From NCBI RefSeq assembly GCF_949628215.1, contig NC_134280.1:51052621-51116620 (forward strand): DNA of 64,000 bases, written 5' to 3'. The position numbers and the translations under genes were made by a program. The DNA comes from Phalacrocorax aristotelis (lineage: Eukaryota > Chordata > Aves > Suliformes > Phalacrocoracidae). Every line of letters begins with the position of its first letter. Position 1 is the first letter of the stretch. This document shows positions 41,101 through 49,500 of the stretch, in pieces. The notes under the pieces were generated by a model that saw nothing but the letters and a program-made list of their open reading frames with translations, made no database searches and was not told the DNA's origin.

Positions 41101-42403
41101 CAATTTCTTCACCATTTCCTACTCTCCCTCCGCTGCTGTCTGTTTGTATACTCATACAGCAGAGGGCACCAAACATTTTTTATGCTGCATGATGGTAAAA
41201 AATGAGAACAAACTAACAGACACATTGCACTTTGTACATAAGAAAATTGTAGTGAACTATTCTATTGTTCACCACCTCAGGATGCTCGTGGTGTGTGTAC
41301 ATCTCGCAAAACAAGCCCGATAAAAGGTAGTGCCATTATCCTCACCTTACCAAAGGGGGGAAAGACAAATGAAATTATTCACATGAGAAATCTGTGACAG
41401 ATATAGAAACAAACCTGAATTCTGGCCACAAACTCCTCCCTTTTTCTCTCATTTCTTTTTAAAATTCCACCTCTCAAAGAGCAAATTATTTAGTCTGATA
41501 AAGAAATTATACCATTTGTATTGTGATCCTCCTACAATAAAGAGATGAGAAAGTCAAAGAATGATCTAATATGTATAGGTTTAACAGTTATTACAGCTTG
41601 CCAGATTATGTGCACGCCCTGAGTCATACTTCTTATAAAATGTTGAGCAGCCTCTTCTGGTCTGTCTTGAACTCTGCTAAACCTACGCTCACTGACACTA
41701 AGCAAGGATTAAGCTAGGATTGATTTAGTTGGAAACGCAGCAAAGACAGCTCATTATACTCCCAAAAATGAAAGAGGGGCTGAACATTTCCCAAAATATC
41801 CAACACCTTTCAATCTCCCTCTCCTTGTATAACTGCACAAAAATATCTCTCTAGAGGATGGCTAAAGAAAATGTTGCAGCATCAACCCAACCAGACTCCA
41901 AAAACCACTCCCCAGGCAGCTACAGAAACAAAGGAAGGAAATAAGAGTCTAAAAGCTGTTTCTTGTTGATATCTGCATGCAGCTCTGGGCAAGGCTAAGA
42001 GGCAAAGATGTTGTAAGGGGCACTGGAACAAAACAATTCCAAGGGCAGTTTGTCTTGCAGATGTGGGGAGAAGAATAAATAAAAAGCTGAGCCTAGAGAA
42101 GTTGGATGGTGATGGGCCCAGGAATTTACCTTTGAGTGCCAGGGATTTCAGGTGCTTCAGATGAGGAAGGATGTCCAGTGTGGTGCCAAGGAGGCGATCG
42201 TTGCAGCTCAGCCGGAGGAACTCCACCTGGACCACGTCTGCCCGTCGCCCCTCGAACAGCTGGAGGAATCGGCGGCAGCCGTCAGGATAAACATCCAGGT
42301 TCAGCCTCTTGGCTGCAAGGCAGGAGCCAGTGAGTGCAGGAGCCCCTGAAGCCCCTTCCCCGCACTCATCCCCAAGCCCCAGGAGCTCTGCCATCTTCTG
42401 CAT
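28893..42403 (-). CDS. PIDD1: PIDD1, p53-induced death domain protein 1 (complete coding region, 15 coding exons)
   Basis: PIDD1 is a cytoplasmic/nuclear scaffold. It recruits RAIDD and caspase-2 (PIDDosome) after centrosome excess or DNA damage, and RIP1/NEMO for NF-kB signalling. The joined exons encode about 895 residues (human 910). Domains in order: seven LRRs of the form LxxLDLSxNxLxxLP (about residues 110-280), two ZU5 modules (about 310-440 and 450-580), a UPA region (about 590-770) and a death domain (about 775-865). The autoproteolysis motifs are intact as HFSWF (Ser about 438) and HFSWY (Ser about 580), spaced exactly as human Ser446 and Ser588. Exons, in gene order: 42130-42403, 40020-40433, 39107-39310, 38204-38258, 37790-37991, 37371-37499, 36876-37055, 36102-36249, 34941-35076, 34562-34712, 32876-32999, 31563-31681, 31030-31137, 29842-30047, 28893-29130. 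All junctions are GT/AG and keep phase. The start is ATG at 42403 or the better-context ATG at 42394. The 5' non-coding exon was not located. Confidence 0.95.
29789..29804. repeat. AGAT tetranucleotide microsatellite
   Basis: About four AGAT units, followed by an imperfect AGATGGAT, lie in the last intron of PIDD1, just beyond the exon 14 donor. Confidence 0.8.
29842..30047 (-). CDS. PIDD1: PIDD1 coding exon 14 (death domain, first half)
   Basis: It encodes a linker and then SPLNLGNAETGYLTQANLL, SIARRVGADWQTIGLNLGL and TYQQIERIGYNN, which are death-domain helices 1-3 with the usual DW in helix 2. The acceptor is CTGTGACACAG and the donor AACAG before GTAAGG. Confidence 0.95.
31030..31137 (-). 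CDS. PIDD1: PIDD1 coding exon 13
   Basis: The exon has 36 whole codons. It encodes VSFYRGAVPESIPEDASRR and then RKGPDSLWLATLPIKLP. VSFYRGAVP and LWxATLPIKLP are conserved with human. The acceptor is TTTGCAAAG and the donor CTGCCT before GTGAGT. Confidence 0.94.
31563..31681 (-). CDS. PIDD1: PIDD1 coding exon 12 (UPA region)
   Basis: It encodes RPDCVDGRLSFIFYSHLKN, then MKEIYVTSPVDRKDQAVKGQ. The FYSHLKNxKEVYVT block is shared with human. The acceptor is CTCTGCACAG and the donor GGCCAG before GTGAGC. Confidence 0.95.
32876..32999 (-). CDS. PIDD1: PIDD1 coding exon 11 (UPA region)
   Basis: It encodes VDPVLKKLQDRYRGPEPSD and then MVEMFEGEQFFAAFERGI. The RYRGPEPSD and FEGExFFAAFERGI blocks match human almost residue for residue. 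The acceptor is CTTGTCAG; the donor ATGG before GTATGA leaves one base for the Asp codon of exon 12. Confidence 0.95.
34562..34712 (-). CDS. PIDD1: PIDD1 coding exon 10 (UPA region)
   Basis: It encodes YWLWYTTKTYIGGIAKKVYE, then LRMYQVNFIALQRKKDPEQ and VLLQCVPKHK, strongly conserved with human PIDD1. The donor ACAAG before GTCTGA is weak at intron positions 3-4, yet the phase and residues fit. Confidence 0.92.
34941..35076 (-). CDS. PIDD1: PIDD1 coding exon 9 (second autocleavage site)
   Basis: It encodes LNLDRSRLHLLHGDLEG, then WDDITGQVVLEFTHLYAVF and EVTHFSW, the second HFS-W motif (Ser codon 34943-34945). Cleavage at the human equivalent, Ser588, gives PIDD-CC, the PIDDosome-forming fragment. 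The Trp codon is split across the donor (TCTTG before GTAAGT). Confidence 0.95.
36102..36249 (-). CDS. PIDD1: PIDD1 coding exon 8 (second ZU5)
   Basis: It encodes VLPVSAEEIKEI, then SPLLCLSQDS and RIQLPLPPGVTG. SPLLCLSQ and VQLPLPxGxTG are conserved with human. The acceptor is CACGTCCAG and the donor CACAG before GTCAGT. Confidence 0.93.
36876..37055 (-). CDS. PIDD1: PIDD1 coding exon 7 (first autocleavage site)
   Basis: The exon has 60 whole codons. It encodes HCSVLHFSWFLVVSR, containing the HFS-W autoproteolysis motif (Ser codon 37020-37022), then EGTLLFSS and VTFPPGVTEE, the start of the second ZU5. In human PIDD1, cleavage at the equivalent Ser446 yields PIDD-C. The acceptor is TCTGTTACAG and the donor CTGCAG before GTATGC. 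Confidence 0.95.
37371..37499 (-). CDS. PIDD1: PIDD1 coding exon 6
   Basis: The exon has 43 whole codons, encoding EVQIWMPYASPQTLHQREV and then VVRTFSGQSWSDLRTRVEQ. It corresponds to the human stretch around REVVVRT...SWGDLETYLE. The acceptor is TTTTTTGCCAG and the donor AAAG before GTAAGC; both ends are phase 0. Confidence 0.92.
37790..37991 (-). CDS. PIDD1: PIDD1 coding exon 5 (first ZU5, N-terminal half)
   Basis: It encodes SFTVTSEGCKVVLACGIHF, then FPPGAASDPLRI and DVLLSRVLELQPHGVKFQQ. The GC-x-V-x-LACG and LELQPHGVxFQQ blocks are ZU5 signatures shared with human PIDD1. The acceptor is TTCTGGAAG and the donor CAGCAG before GTGAGG. Confidence 0.93.
38204..38258 (-). CDS. PIDD1: PIDD1 coding exon 4 (55-bp linker exon)
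   Basis: This is a 55-base exon encoding KSSAIGLQRLFLASGEG, matching the human RLFL linker between LRRs and the first ZU5. The acceptor is TTGCCGCAG and the donor GGCAG before GTAAGC. Phases 1 and 2 match both neighbours. Confidence 0.88.
39107..39310 (-). CDS. PIDD1: PIDD1 coding exon 3 (LRRs 6-7)
   Basis: The exon encodes LRRLHLHSNLLVTVP and LSRLDLQNNCLRAVP and then FVHLRGNPLGE, the conserved LRR end cap of PIDD1. The acceptor is CTGCAG. The donor is GGCTG before GTAATT, leaving one base to join exon 4. Confidence 0.93.
39404..39416. repeat. Short CA microsatellite
   Basis: About six and a half CA units lie in the PIDD1 intron between coding exons 2 and 3. Confidence 0.7.
40020..40433 (-). 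CDS. PIDD1: PIDD1 coding exon 2 (LRRs 1-5)
   Basis: The acceptor CACACCCAG precedes GTGGCC. Its two leading bases complete the glycine codon from exon 1 (LALKG-GHSRDKFGSC). It encodes five leucine-rich repeats including LTHLDLSFNSLSTLP, LQDLDLSENALEFLP and CTELDLSGNRLSSIP. The donor is TTAG then GTAAGT. A second AG nearer the coding block (CATGTCAG at about 40399) would break phase and is not used in this model. Confidence 0.93.
42130..42403 (-). CDS. PIDD1: PIDD1 coding exon 1
   Basis: This exon encodes the variable N-terminus and the first conserved block (AAKRLNLDVYPDGC, then VVQVEFLRLSCNDRLL and LKSLALKG). It ends AAAG before GTAAAT, leaving one base for the next codon. The exon as spliced begins at 42499, after a CTCTTTCAG acceptor, so about 96 bases are 5' UTR. 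Two in-frame ATGs, at 42403 and 42394, compete; the second has A at -3 and G at +4. No in-frame stop lies between the acceptor and the ATG, so an upstream start in an unseen exon is formally possible. Confidence 0.9.
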
Positions 42404-42499
42404 TTCGTCCACAGGGTCTGGACATGCTCTGACTTGCCAGGCAGGCAGGCACTGGCGGCACCACGAGGCAGCCGGGACAAGGAGGAGGAGGAAAGACGG

Positions 42500-45280
42500 C
42501 TCTGAAAGAGAACAGAGGTGCAACACAGTGAAGGCCTCCTGTCCCAGCCCAGGGTGGCTGGAAACAGTTTATTATCACAGCAAGAGGGCAGGAGGGATTA
42601 CGTATGACTGAAAGCTTTGTGGGCAGAACGCACAGAAATGTAGGGTGATGGATGCTGTTGGAGGCTTCTCCTCCTAGGCAAAACCTCAAGTTTTCGCAGC
42701 TGACATCTCAGCTGGGAATGGAGCAATTACCCACCATCAGAATAAATAGCCATATTAACTTTAAAAGATATAAATGTAAATGCCTATGCCTTATGCAAAC
42801 TTCAAAGTGCCTTAGTAGGAAGCTTTACAAGAGAAGGGGGAAACCAGGGCAGGGAGAGCTGAGCTGGGAGCAGAGCCCAGAGGCTGCTCATGGGGTGCAA
42901 CAGGTCCTCATCAAACCTGGTTGTGAAACCAGGTGCCAACCGGATAAAAGTGAGCATAGATGAAAACGGGCAAAGGGCAGCAGAGCAAATGTGGCAGGGC
43001 CAGGGAAGGGGTTAGAAAAGGCATGTCCATGGCACAGGAGCACTGGACTGTGCAGTGGGATGCTCTTGCAGATTTGCACCCGCACGGATGTTCTAATGCA
43101 GCAAACCAGGCATGAAGCCACAGCCGGCTAGCTACCAGCTAGTCCTTGTTTCCTCCCCTCACAGCACCCTCCATGGATAAAGAGAAAGGAGAGAAGTAGA
43201 TATCACATAGTACATGCTAAGAAGGATTTAAACCTAAAGGAGCATACATATGAAATTTAAACAAATTAATTATTCCTCTGCTTTCTTAGTGTGAAGAAGA
43301 CTGCATCCACCTGGGCTTTCAAAATCAGCCACTATCATTGCAGCACACTGACAGTGCAAAAATGAGCAGAGGCACCACGCTTAGTTTTATACCAGTGGTC
43401 ACACACTTCCAAACCCCGTTTCCTGCTCTTTTCACTTCCTTTATCATTCACAACTCCTCCTGAGCTTGGCAATTAAACTAGCTTATGGTGTGAGTATCAG
43501 GAGTTCTTTTTAAACCCTGCCATTTACCAAAGAGGCAAATACAAGTTTATTTTGAGGGAGTGATGCAGAACTACAAAAAACTTGTAATGGCTTTTACATC
43601 CAAGGCCAGCAGAAGCAAGCTAATGCCCCTGCAACACCCTGAGGAGCAGTGCTTTTTGCTGTTAACCTGTGGGACATGGCAGCACTGATGTGCTGTGCAA
43701 GGCACAGCCTGGTGGAGTGCCATCACATCCGGCTCCCTGAAAGAGCAGAAACCTTATGGACACATAAGGACAGGAAGAACAAGTAAATGAAAACTACCAC
43801 TTTAGTGTAAAAGGTAGGTGTTTCTTACAAGAAGGCTGTACACAACACATACACAGCTCTCTCACAGATATATGTAGCCAAACCACCTTCTGCTATAGCT
43901 TTGTAAAGCCATTGACAGTGAAGGAACCAGAGGGCAGCTCTGAACCAGCCGGGCTGGAGAGGCTCGGAGATGGCAAACAGCCCTGGGCATGTGTACAGGA
44001 CACAGGCAGGCATCCTTGTGCGCAGGCACACAGGCATACACGTGTGCACATGCACACACACACTCGCCCTGGGCTGTTCTCATCTGTCCTGCCACCAGCT
44101 GTGGCAGCCGCAGGCCAACATTGCCCCACACCCCACCGGGCCCCTGAGGCGAGGCTTAGCCCCCGAGACCCCCACCCTGCAGCTGAGTGGCCAGGCCACA
44201 CGGCCTGTGCCCCCGCTGAGCGCGGCCACGCTTGCCTCACCACCTCGTCACCCGGTCCCCGGCACACAAAACCTGGGTCCCGAAAGCTCAGTCATGCTCG
44301 GTTTGGCTCGGCTCAACTCAGGCACTTCCTGCAAAGTTTGCAGGCGAGATGCGCTGCCGGGGCGGGACAAGCTGGAGGAGGTGCCAGATGCAGCGGGACG
44401 AGGGGCAGGCAGCTCTGGGGAACGAGGCCCCGGCGTCCCGCTGTCATGAAAATGTCAGGGAATGAGATTTGCCTAATACCACCACGGCCTCGGCACCCCA
44501 GCCAGTCCCAATGCAGCTCCCTGGGCTCAAACGTGAGCTCAGCCTGCAGGGAACAGGAGGCATGGACGGCTCCTGGTGGTGTGCTCATTTGCCGCAAATT
44601 CAGCGGGAGAAACGTAGCGGGACCTGGGGCTGCAGGCCCAAAGTGCACACAGCTGGGTGCCATAGAGCCAGCCCTCACTCTGTCCAGAGCCACGGCGCTC
44701 TGCCACGGCCAGGCCTTTGCTGCCCACCCGCTCCAGGAGGGCACCTGCCTTCAGCTAGCTTCCTCGCAGCAAGGGACACCGTTTGGCCTAATGCAACTAT
44801 CATTCTGGCAAGGCCCTGCAGCGTTTCTCCTTTTTGCTCAGAGGGGCAAAGGTGGGTTTTTCTATAACATTGATTTTCCAACTGGCACCTTGATGCTGCG
44901 ACATGTCGGTGCTGCTGTGTTAATGCCCTGGGATAAGCACCCCTTGCTCAAAGCCGCACAGTGCCCTGAAGGGAATTTCTCTTCCTACAGGGAGTAAACA
45001 CTAACCGCTGACCACTTCTCTGAAGCACTTCCTCAGTTATAAAACTGGGAGTCTGGGTGTTTTCTGGCAGCACCAGTTACAAGAGAAGCAGAGAGCACTC
45101 TCACCCATGCAGAGGGTTTCTGTGGAGCCTCCATGGCAGCAAGGCAGGGATGGCCAGAGCCTCCTCACAGCCCTGCTTCTGCAGCAGTTCTGCTTTATTT
45201 GGGTCCGGTGGGTTTTGGTGCAACATTTTCACTTTTATTCATTTCCCTAATCCAGAAAGGAATCAGGCGAACCAAGCATT
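42500..45280. other. PIDD1 5' intron or flank, with a GC-rich patch
   Basis: No conserved exon was recognised. If PIDD1 starts in the CpG island at about 45.7-46.0 kb, this stretch is its first intron. The part at about 43.99-44.48 kb is GC-rich with several CpG and a CA/TG-rich tract near 44025-44065. It could hold an alternative first exon, but no full-consensus minus-strand donor is obvious. It also contains the longest open frame in the window (43912-44997, plus strand, 361 codons), which has no recognisable domain. Confidence 0.45.
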
Positions 45281-45650
45281 CACAGAATCACAGAATAGTA
45301 GGGGTTGGAAGGGACCTCTGGAGATCATTTTGTCCAACCCCACTGCTTGAGCAGGGACACCCAGAGCAGGGGGCACAGCACACATCCACGCAGGTTTTGA
45401 ATATATCCAGAGAAGGAGACTCCACAACCTCTCTGGGCAGCCTGTTCCACTGCTCTGCCACCCTCACAGTAAAGAAGTTTTTTCTCATATTGAAGTGGAA
45501 CTTCCCATGTTCCAGTTTGTGCCCATTGCCCCTTGTCCTGTCATTGGGCACCACTAAAAAGAGTCTGGCCCCAACCTCTTGACACCCCCCCTTTATTATA
45601 AGTACTGACAAGATCCTCTTCTCCAGGCTAAACAAGCCCAGCTCCGTAAC
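45281..45650 (-). mobile_element. CR1 LINE fragment (3' end)
   Basis: The plus strand begins CACAGAATCACAGAATAG, the reverse complement of the CR1 3' tail. GGGGTTGGAAGGGACCTCTG follows. Read on the minus strand, a long uninterrupted piece of the CR1 ORF2 C-terminus is visible: [20 protein letters not shown], then [20 protein letters not shown] and [19 protein letters not shown]. It is 5'-truncated near 45650, exactly where the CpG island begins. The intact frame over about 100 codons suggests a younger copy than the one at 18 kb. Confidence 0.92.
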
Positions 45651-45905
45651 TCCTGCAATCCGACGGCAAGGCCTCGCCGCTGGGTTTGTAACCCCCGGCT
45701 TCCACCGGCGCAGGGCAGGCCGCCCACTCCCTCCTGTGGAGGGCCTCTCCTCAGAGGACGGGCCGCGCCGACCCCGTCAGGGTCTGCCGGACGCAGCAGT
45801 TTGGGGAGGGAAAAAAAAAAAAACCTCTAAGACGGACAATTAGTTTCCGCCCCTTTGCGGTGAGGCGTCGGGCCGGCACTCCAGGCTCCCCTCGCAGCCC
45901 CCCCC

Positions 45906-45916
45906 TGCGCATGCGC
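45906..45916. promoter_or_regulatory. NRF1 binding motif
   Basis: TGCGCATGCGC is the exact NRF1 consensus, common in housekeeping and bidirectional CpG promoters. It lies about 150 bases upstream of the RPLP2 start tract. Confidence 0.7.
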
Positions 45917-45968
45917 CACCGCCGGCGGCGTCAGCAGCAGCCGCAAGCAGCAAACCTCGCGGCTCCCC

Positions 45969-46003
45969 ATTGGCCTCGCCCGCTCCCGCCCGCCTAGTCC
46001 AAT
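45969..46003. promoter_or_regulatory. Opposed pair of CCAAT (NF-Y) boxes
   Basis: ATTGG (45969-45973, a CCAAT on the minus strand) and CCAAT (45999-46003, plus strand) face opposite directions. They are 30 bases apart, start to start. The second is about 55 bases upstream of the RPLP2 start tract, a typical NF-Y position. Confidence 0.55.
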
Positions 46004-46055
46004 GGCAGCGCGCCTTGTTGAGGGGTCACGGGAAGAAGGTGTTGCCGAGGCACCG

Positions 46056-46132
46056 CCCCTTCCCTTTGGCCGCCGCCTGCCGTCGCGAGCGCACGTCCCG
46101 GGCCTGTCTCGCGCCCCGCCGCCGCCTCCCAA
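46056..46132 (+). other. RPLP2: RPLP2 non-coding exon 1 with TOP-like start
   Basis: Ribosomal-protein mRNAs start at a C inside a pyrimidine tract (5' TOP), which couples their translation to mTOR signalling. CCCCTTCCCTTT at 46056-46067 fits, so transcription probably starts within it. The exon ends CTCCCAA before GTAAGCGC at 46133. The exact start base is inferred. Confidence 0.6.
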
Positions 46133-46228
46133 GTAAGCGCGCGGCGGCCCCGCATGTCCCCCCCGTGGTGGGAATGGTCGCTCCCGGCGCGCCCACCCCT
46201 GCCAGCCGGGTTTGGGCGAGACCACGGC

Positions 46229-46245
46229 GGGGGGGGGGGGGGGGG
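46229..46245 (+). repeat. Poly-G tract of 17 bases
   Basis: An uninterrupted G17 run lies in the first intron of RPLP2, inside the CpG island. It can form G-quadruplexes in DNA or nascent RNA and is prone to length error in sequencing. Confidence 0.9.
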
Positions 46246-46446
46246 AAGGAATGGAGGCCATGTGCTCTCCCGGCCTGGGCCTGCGTGTGGGGGGACGGGA
46301 CGGGCTGAGGCGGAGGCCCCTCGCGTGCCGTGGGTTTGCACTTCAACAGTCATAGGCGGGAGGGTGAGGTTCGCTCCCCGCGGGCGCCCAGGCCTCCGGC
46401 AGCGCTGACGGCCCGCTCTCCCCTACTCTCCCCTTCCTTGCCCAGG

Positions 46447-46569
46447 ATGCGTTACGTCGCAGCCTACCTGCTGGCCGTCCTCGGCGGCAACGAGTCCCCC
46501 ACGTCAAAGGACTTGAAGAAGATCCTGGACAGCGTTGGCATCGAGACGGACGATGAGCGGATGAACAAG
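46447..46569 (+). CDS. RPLP2: RPLP2 coding exon 1
   Basis: It encodes MRYVAAYLLAVLGGNESP to ETDDERMNK, 41 codons. The spliced exon starts at 46446. The donor is AACAAG before GTGGCG, which lacks the usual A at intron position 4 yet is the only choice that keeps the frame to the next conserved exon. Confidence 0.97.
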
Positions 46570-49500
46570 GTGGCGTTGCCTTGGCTTCGGCGCTTCTGTG
46601 GTTGCCTTGCTGATGAGCTAGCCTTGTTCTGTTCAGGCGTTCACTCATCCTTGCATGCGTGACTGATAAAACACTGCTTAACCGAACAAAACTATTTTTA
46701 CAACGTTTTTGTAGAAATCTGGCCCTTTTATCTAATGCCTGTCCTCTGTGAAGATTTCTGTCAGTTCATGCTGACTTCTTACTGTTCAGGCTAGTAATTT
46801 TAAGTGGGATAGTGGCTACAGATAAGTATGTGTTGAAAATAAGTTCTGTTCTGACATAATGTATAGTTTGCACTTAATGTTTAATTTTGGCTTTTGATCA
46901 GTGTTGATTCAAAGTGAACGCTTTTGGAGGCCTGATATTCAGTAATAAATTCTTACTTACTGTGCTGCAAAGCAGCATTTGCTTCTTCACCAAGAAACAT
47001 AGACAAGTTATAACATGGATGTTAAAGGTATTCAATAATAATACATAGGAAGGTTTTGGAAATTCATGCTGAAATAGTTGTGTTGAAAACAGGCTTTTAA
47101 AGAAGAGAGTATCTTAATTAGAATGTTTCTTGTCATATAATAGACTTCCAGGCTTGTGGACTTAAAAATAAATGGCCTTGGAAGAAAAAAAAAAGAACCC
47201 AAAAGCAGTCTTGTCACCTGGCCTGTACTTGTATGCTGAGTGCTTCCAGAGAGGTGGAGGGAAAAACAAGTTACTCTCCCCACTGGAGACAGTGATTTAC
47301 CACAGGCCCAACCAAACAATGGGCTGGCTGAGTTGACAGTGTCCATATGGCTTGGGTTGTCAGTTTGAACTCATGGTGCTCCTGTTTAAATGCCAGGTCT
47401 TTCGGCTTTCGCGTGTTTATGTTTAATACCTTCACAAATGAGTTGTTTTCTCTGATCCTCCAATATCCGGAAAGCTTCTCTGGAATTTGTTTTGGTCATG
47501 ATTAATTAATCCTTTTCTATTTGAATTGGCTGTCTCTTATGCCAGTGTAAATCTAGTAAAGTCTTAAAAACACCTTCCTTCTGGGTGAAGCAAACACCCA
47601 GGCATGGCATTTCACAGATCATATGCTCTGTGTACGCAGGAGGTACCTATTGAAAAGCTCTTGGTTAAAGTCCTTTGGCTACTCTGCAGTGTTTGATTCC
47701 TGGTAGCAGAGACTCACCAGTAAAGTTTGTGGCATTCTGTCTTTTTCCTTAAAGTGCTTGCTTGCTTTAGCAATTTTGGGGTTTGTGTTCTGCTTTCCTC
47801 TTCCCTGGTTATATGGCGGAGGTAGTAAAACTGAAGTTGGGACTCTCTGTTCCAGTGCAAGGATACAACAGCCAGCTTGGCTGTAACATTTGGTAACGCT
47901 AGGAACGGGACCCTGCGGTTTTTAGTCTAGGGCCCAGTGCTTCAGAGCCTCCCAGTGAGTATTAAGCAAGCTACGTTAGCAGTCCCTCAGTGACTAACAA
48001 ACCATTACTGGGGTTTCCTAATTGGCTCCACAACATCTGTGTATCCTTTTTTCTGCAAGGTCCTTGGATTCATTATGAATTTATTGTAATAGATTTCATG
48101 AAAAAGCTTTCACAGAAAAGTATGAAAGACTTAGCTGGAGTTTTCATTTCAATATCCTGTTCCTTCCACTGAGAAATAAGGAATGTTGGGGCTGTATAAG
48201 CAGGAGGATGGAGGCGTTTTACACGATGATTAATCACTACTTGTTTAAATGTAGCTTATGCTTGTGCTGTTTTGAAACTATTAACATTGTAAACTTAATT
48301 TACACAGGTTATTAGTGAGCTGAATGGAAAAAACATTGAGGATGTCATTGCTCAGGGTAAGTACAGTCTCCAAGTGTCACAGATAATTACCTCTATGGCT
48401 TTGGTAACAGACCTGAAGACTGTAGAACTGCCACCAACTCCCTAATTATTCATCAGTTTAGCTTTGCGGTCAAGGATTTCCATGTGGGATCTGAGCTGAA
48501 ATGACCAAAATCCAGGTCCATTCTCATGCCCTGCAGGTCGGTGCCAGTACCTGCTGGGTTTCGCTTGTGGACCACATTAAACTGGAAAACTTAAGCATGT
48601 ATGAGCTTACTGGTAGTCTGCTCATGATTTAGTTTTCTGGACATGTTGATCAGAGGAAAAATGAACCGTCCTTCAAGTTCTCTGGGAGATTTTTTTCTTG
48701 TCATTTACCCACATGTATGCACCAGTTATGTAAAACAGGAAGAACAGATTCTTAAATGTAAGTAAGTGTCAATTCACATTAAGGGTACAGTTATACCCTC
48801 TGAAATTAATAAGCCTCTCCAGTACACATCTCTTCTAGGGCTCCCCAAGTCTGGCATTTCCTTTTCTCGAAGATAGGATTCTGAGTGCTGATTGTGGTAG
48901 AAGCTTGTGTTCTTACCTGTTCTTACCAAAGCTGGAACTTTTAACTGGGTCATAGGGCTGAAATAAAGCAGAGCTGAGGTAGTGCAAAGGTTTCTGGTTA
49001 ATTTCTATTTTTTTGCAAGTGCATAGGCACAAGGGGACTTTTAGGCATACATTTGCTTAAAGGATGCCAGGACTTTGCCTGGTGCTGCTGTTACAAGCAG
49101 TAACTGGACATTTCTATTGGTGTGGTCTGAAGACCTAAGTGAGTCATCATGCCTGTGGTTACAACACGCTTACGCGCTCTCTTTCTGTAATACTTCTTCT
49201 TTAAATAAATTGTTTCCTAGAACATACTGACATGCATATGAAACATGTTTGTTTACTTGGCTAGTTTTATTACAGCTTGAAGTAACAGGGAATTATTTAG
49301 AAACTGATTCCCAGAAATTGGAATACAAGCAAACATACTGTGTACGCGACCTCTGAATGCCAGGGGAGCCTTGGTGTGTGAAAGGCAGATGCCAGAGAAC
49401 TAGCTAGCTCCCCAAAGACGAGCTTAAATCAGAAGTCAATTTGCTAATATCAAAGGAGATGCAATAGGCTCCATGGGGTGCTGAAGAATTTATTTAAAAT

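Larger units (their letters stand above)
45651..46450. promoter_or_regulatory. Bidirectional CpG-island promoter of PIDD1 and RPLP2
   Basis: This dense CpG region lies between the 5' end of PIDD1 (minus) and RPLP2 (plus). It holds a perfect NRF1 palindrome, two opposed CCAAT boxes and the pyrimidine-rich RPLP2 start. The head-to-head arrangement is known for the human pair. The PIDD1 start site itself was not pinpointed. Confidence 0.75.

Noticed and set aside
45288-45635. Minus-strand open frame of 115 codons as a possible PIDD1 5' exon
   Set aside because: Its residues are the CR1 ORF2 C-terminus; it is a LINE fragment.
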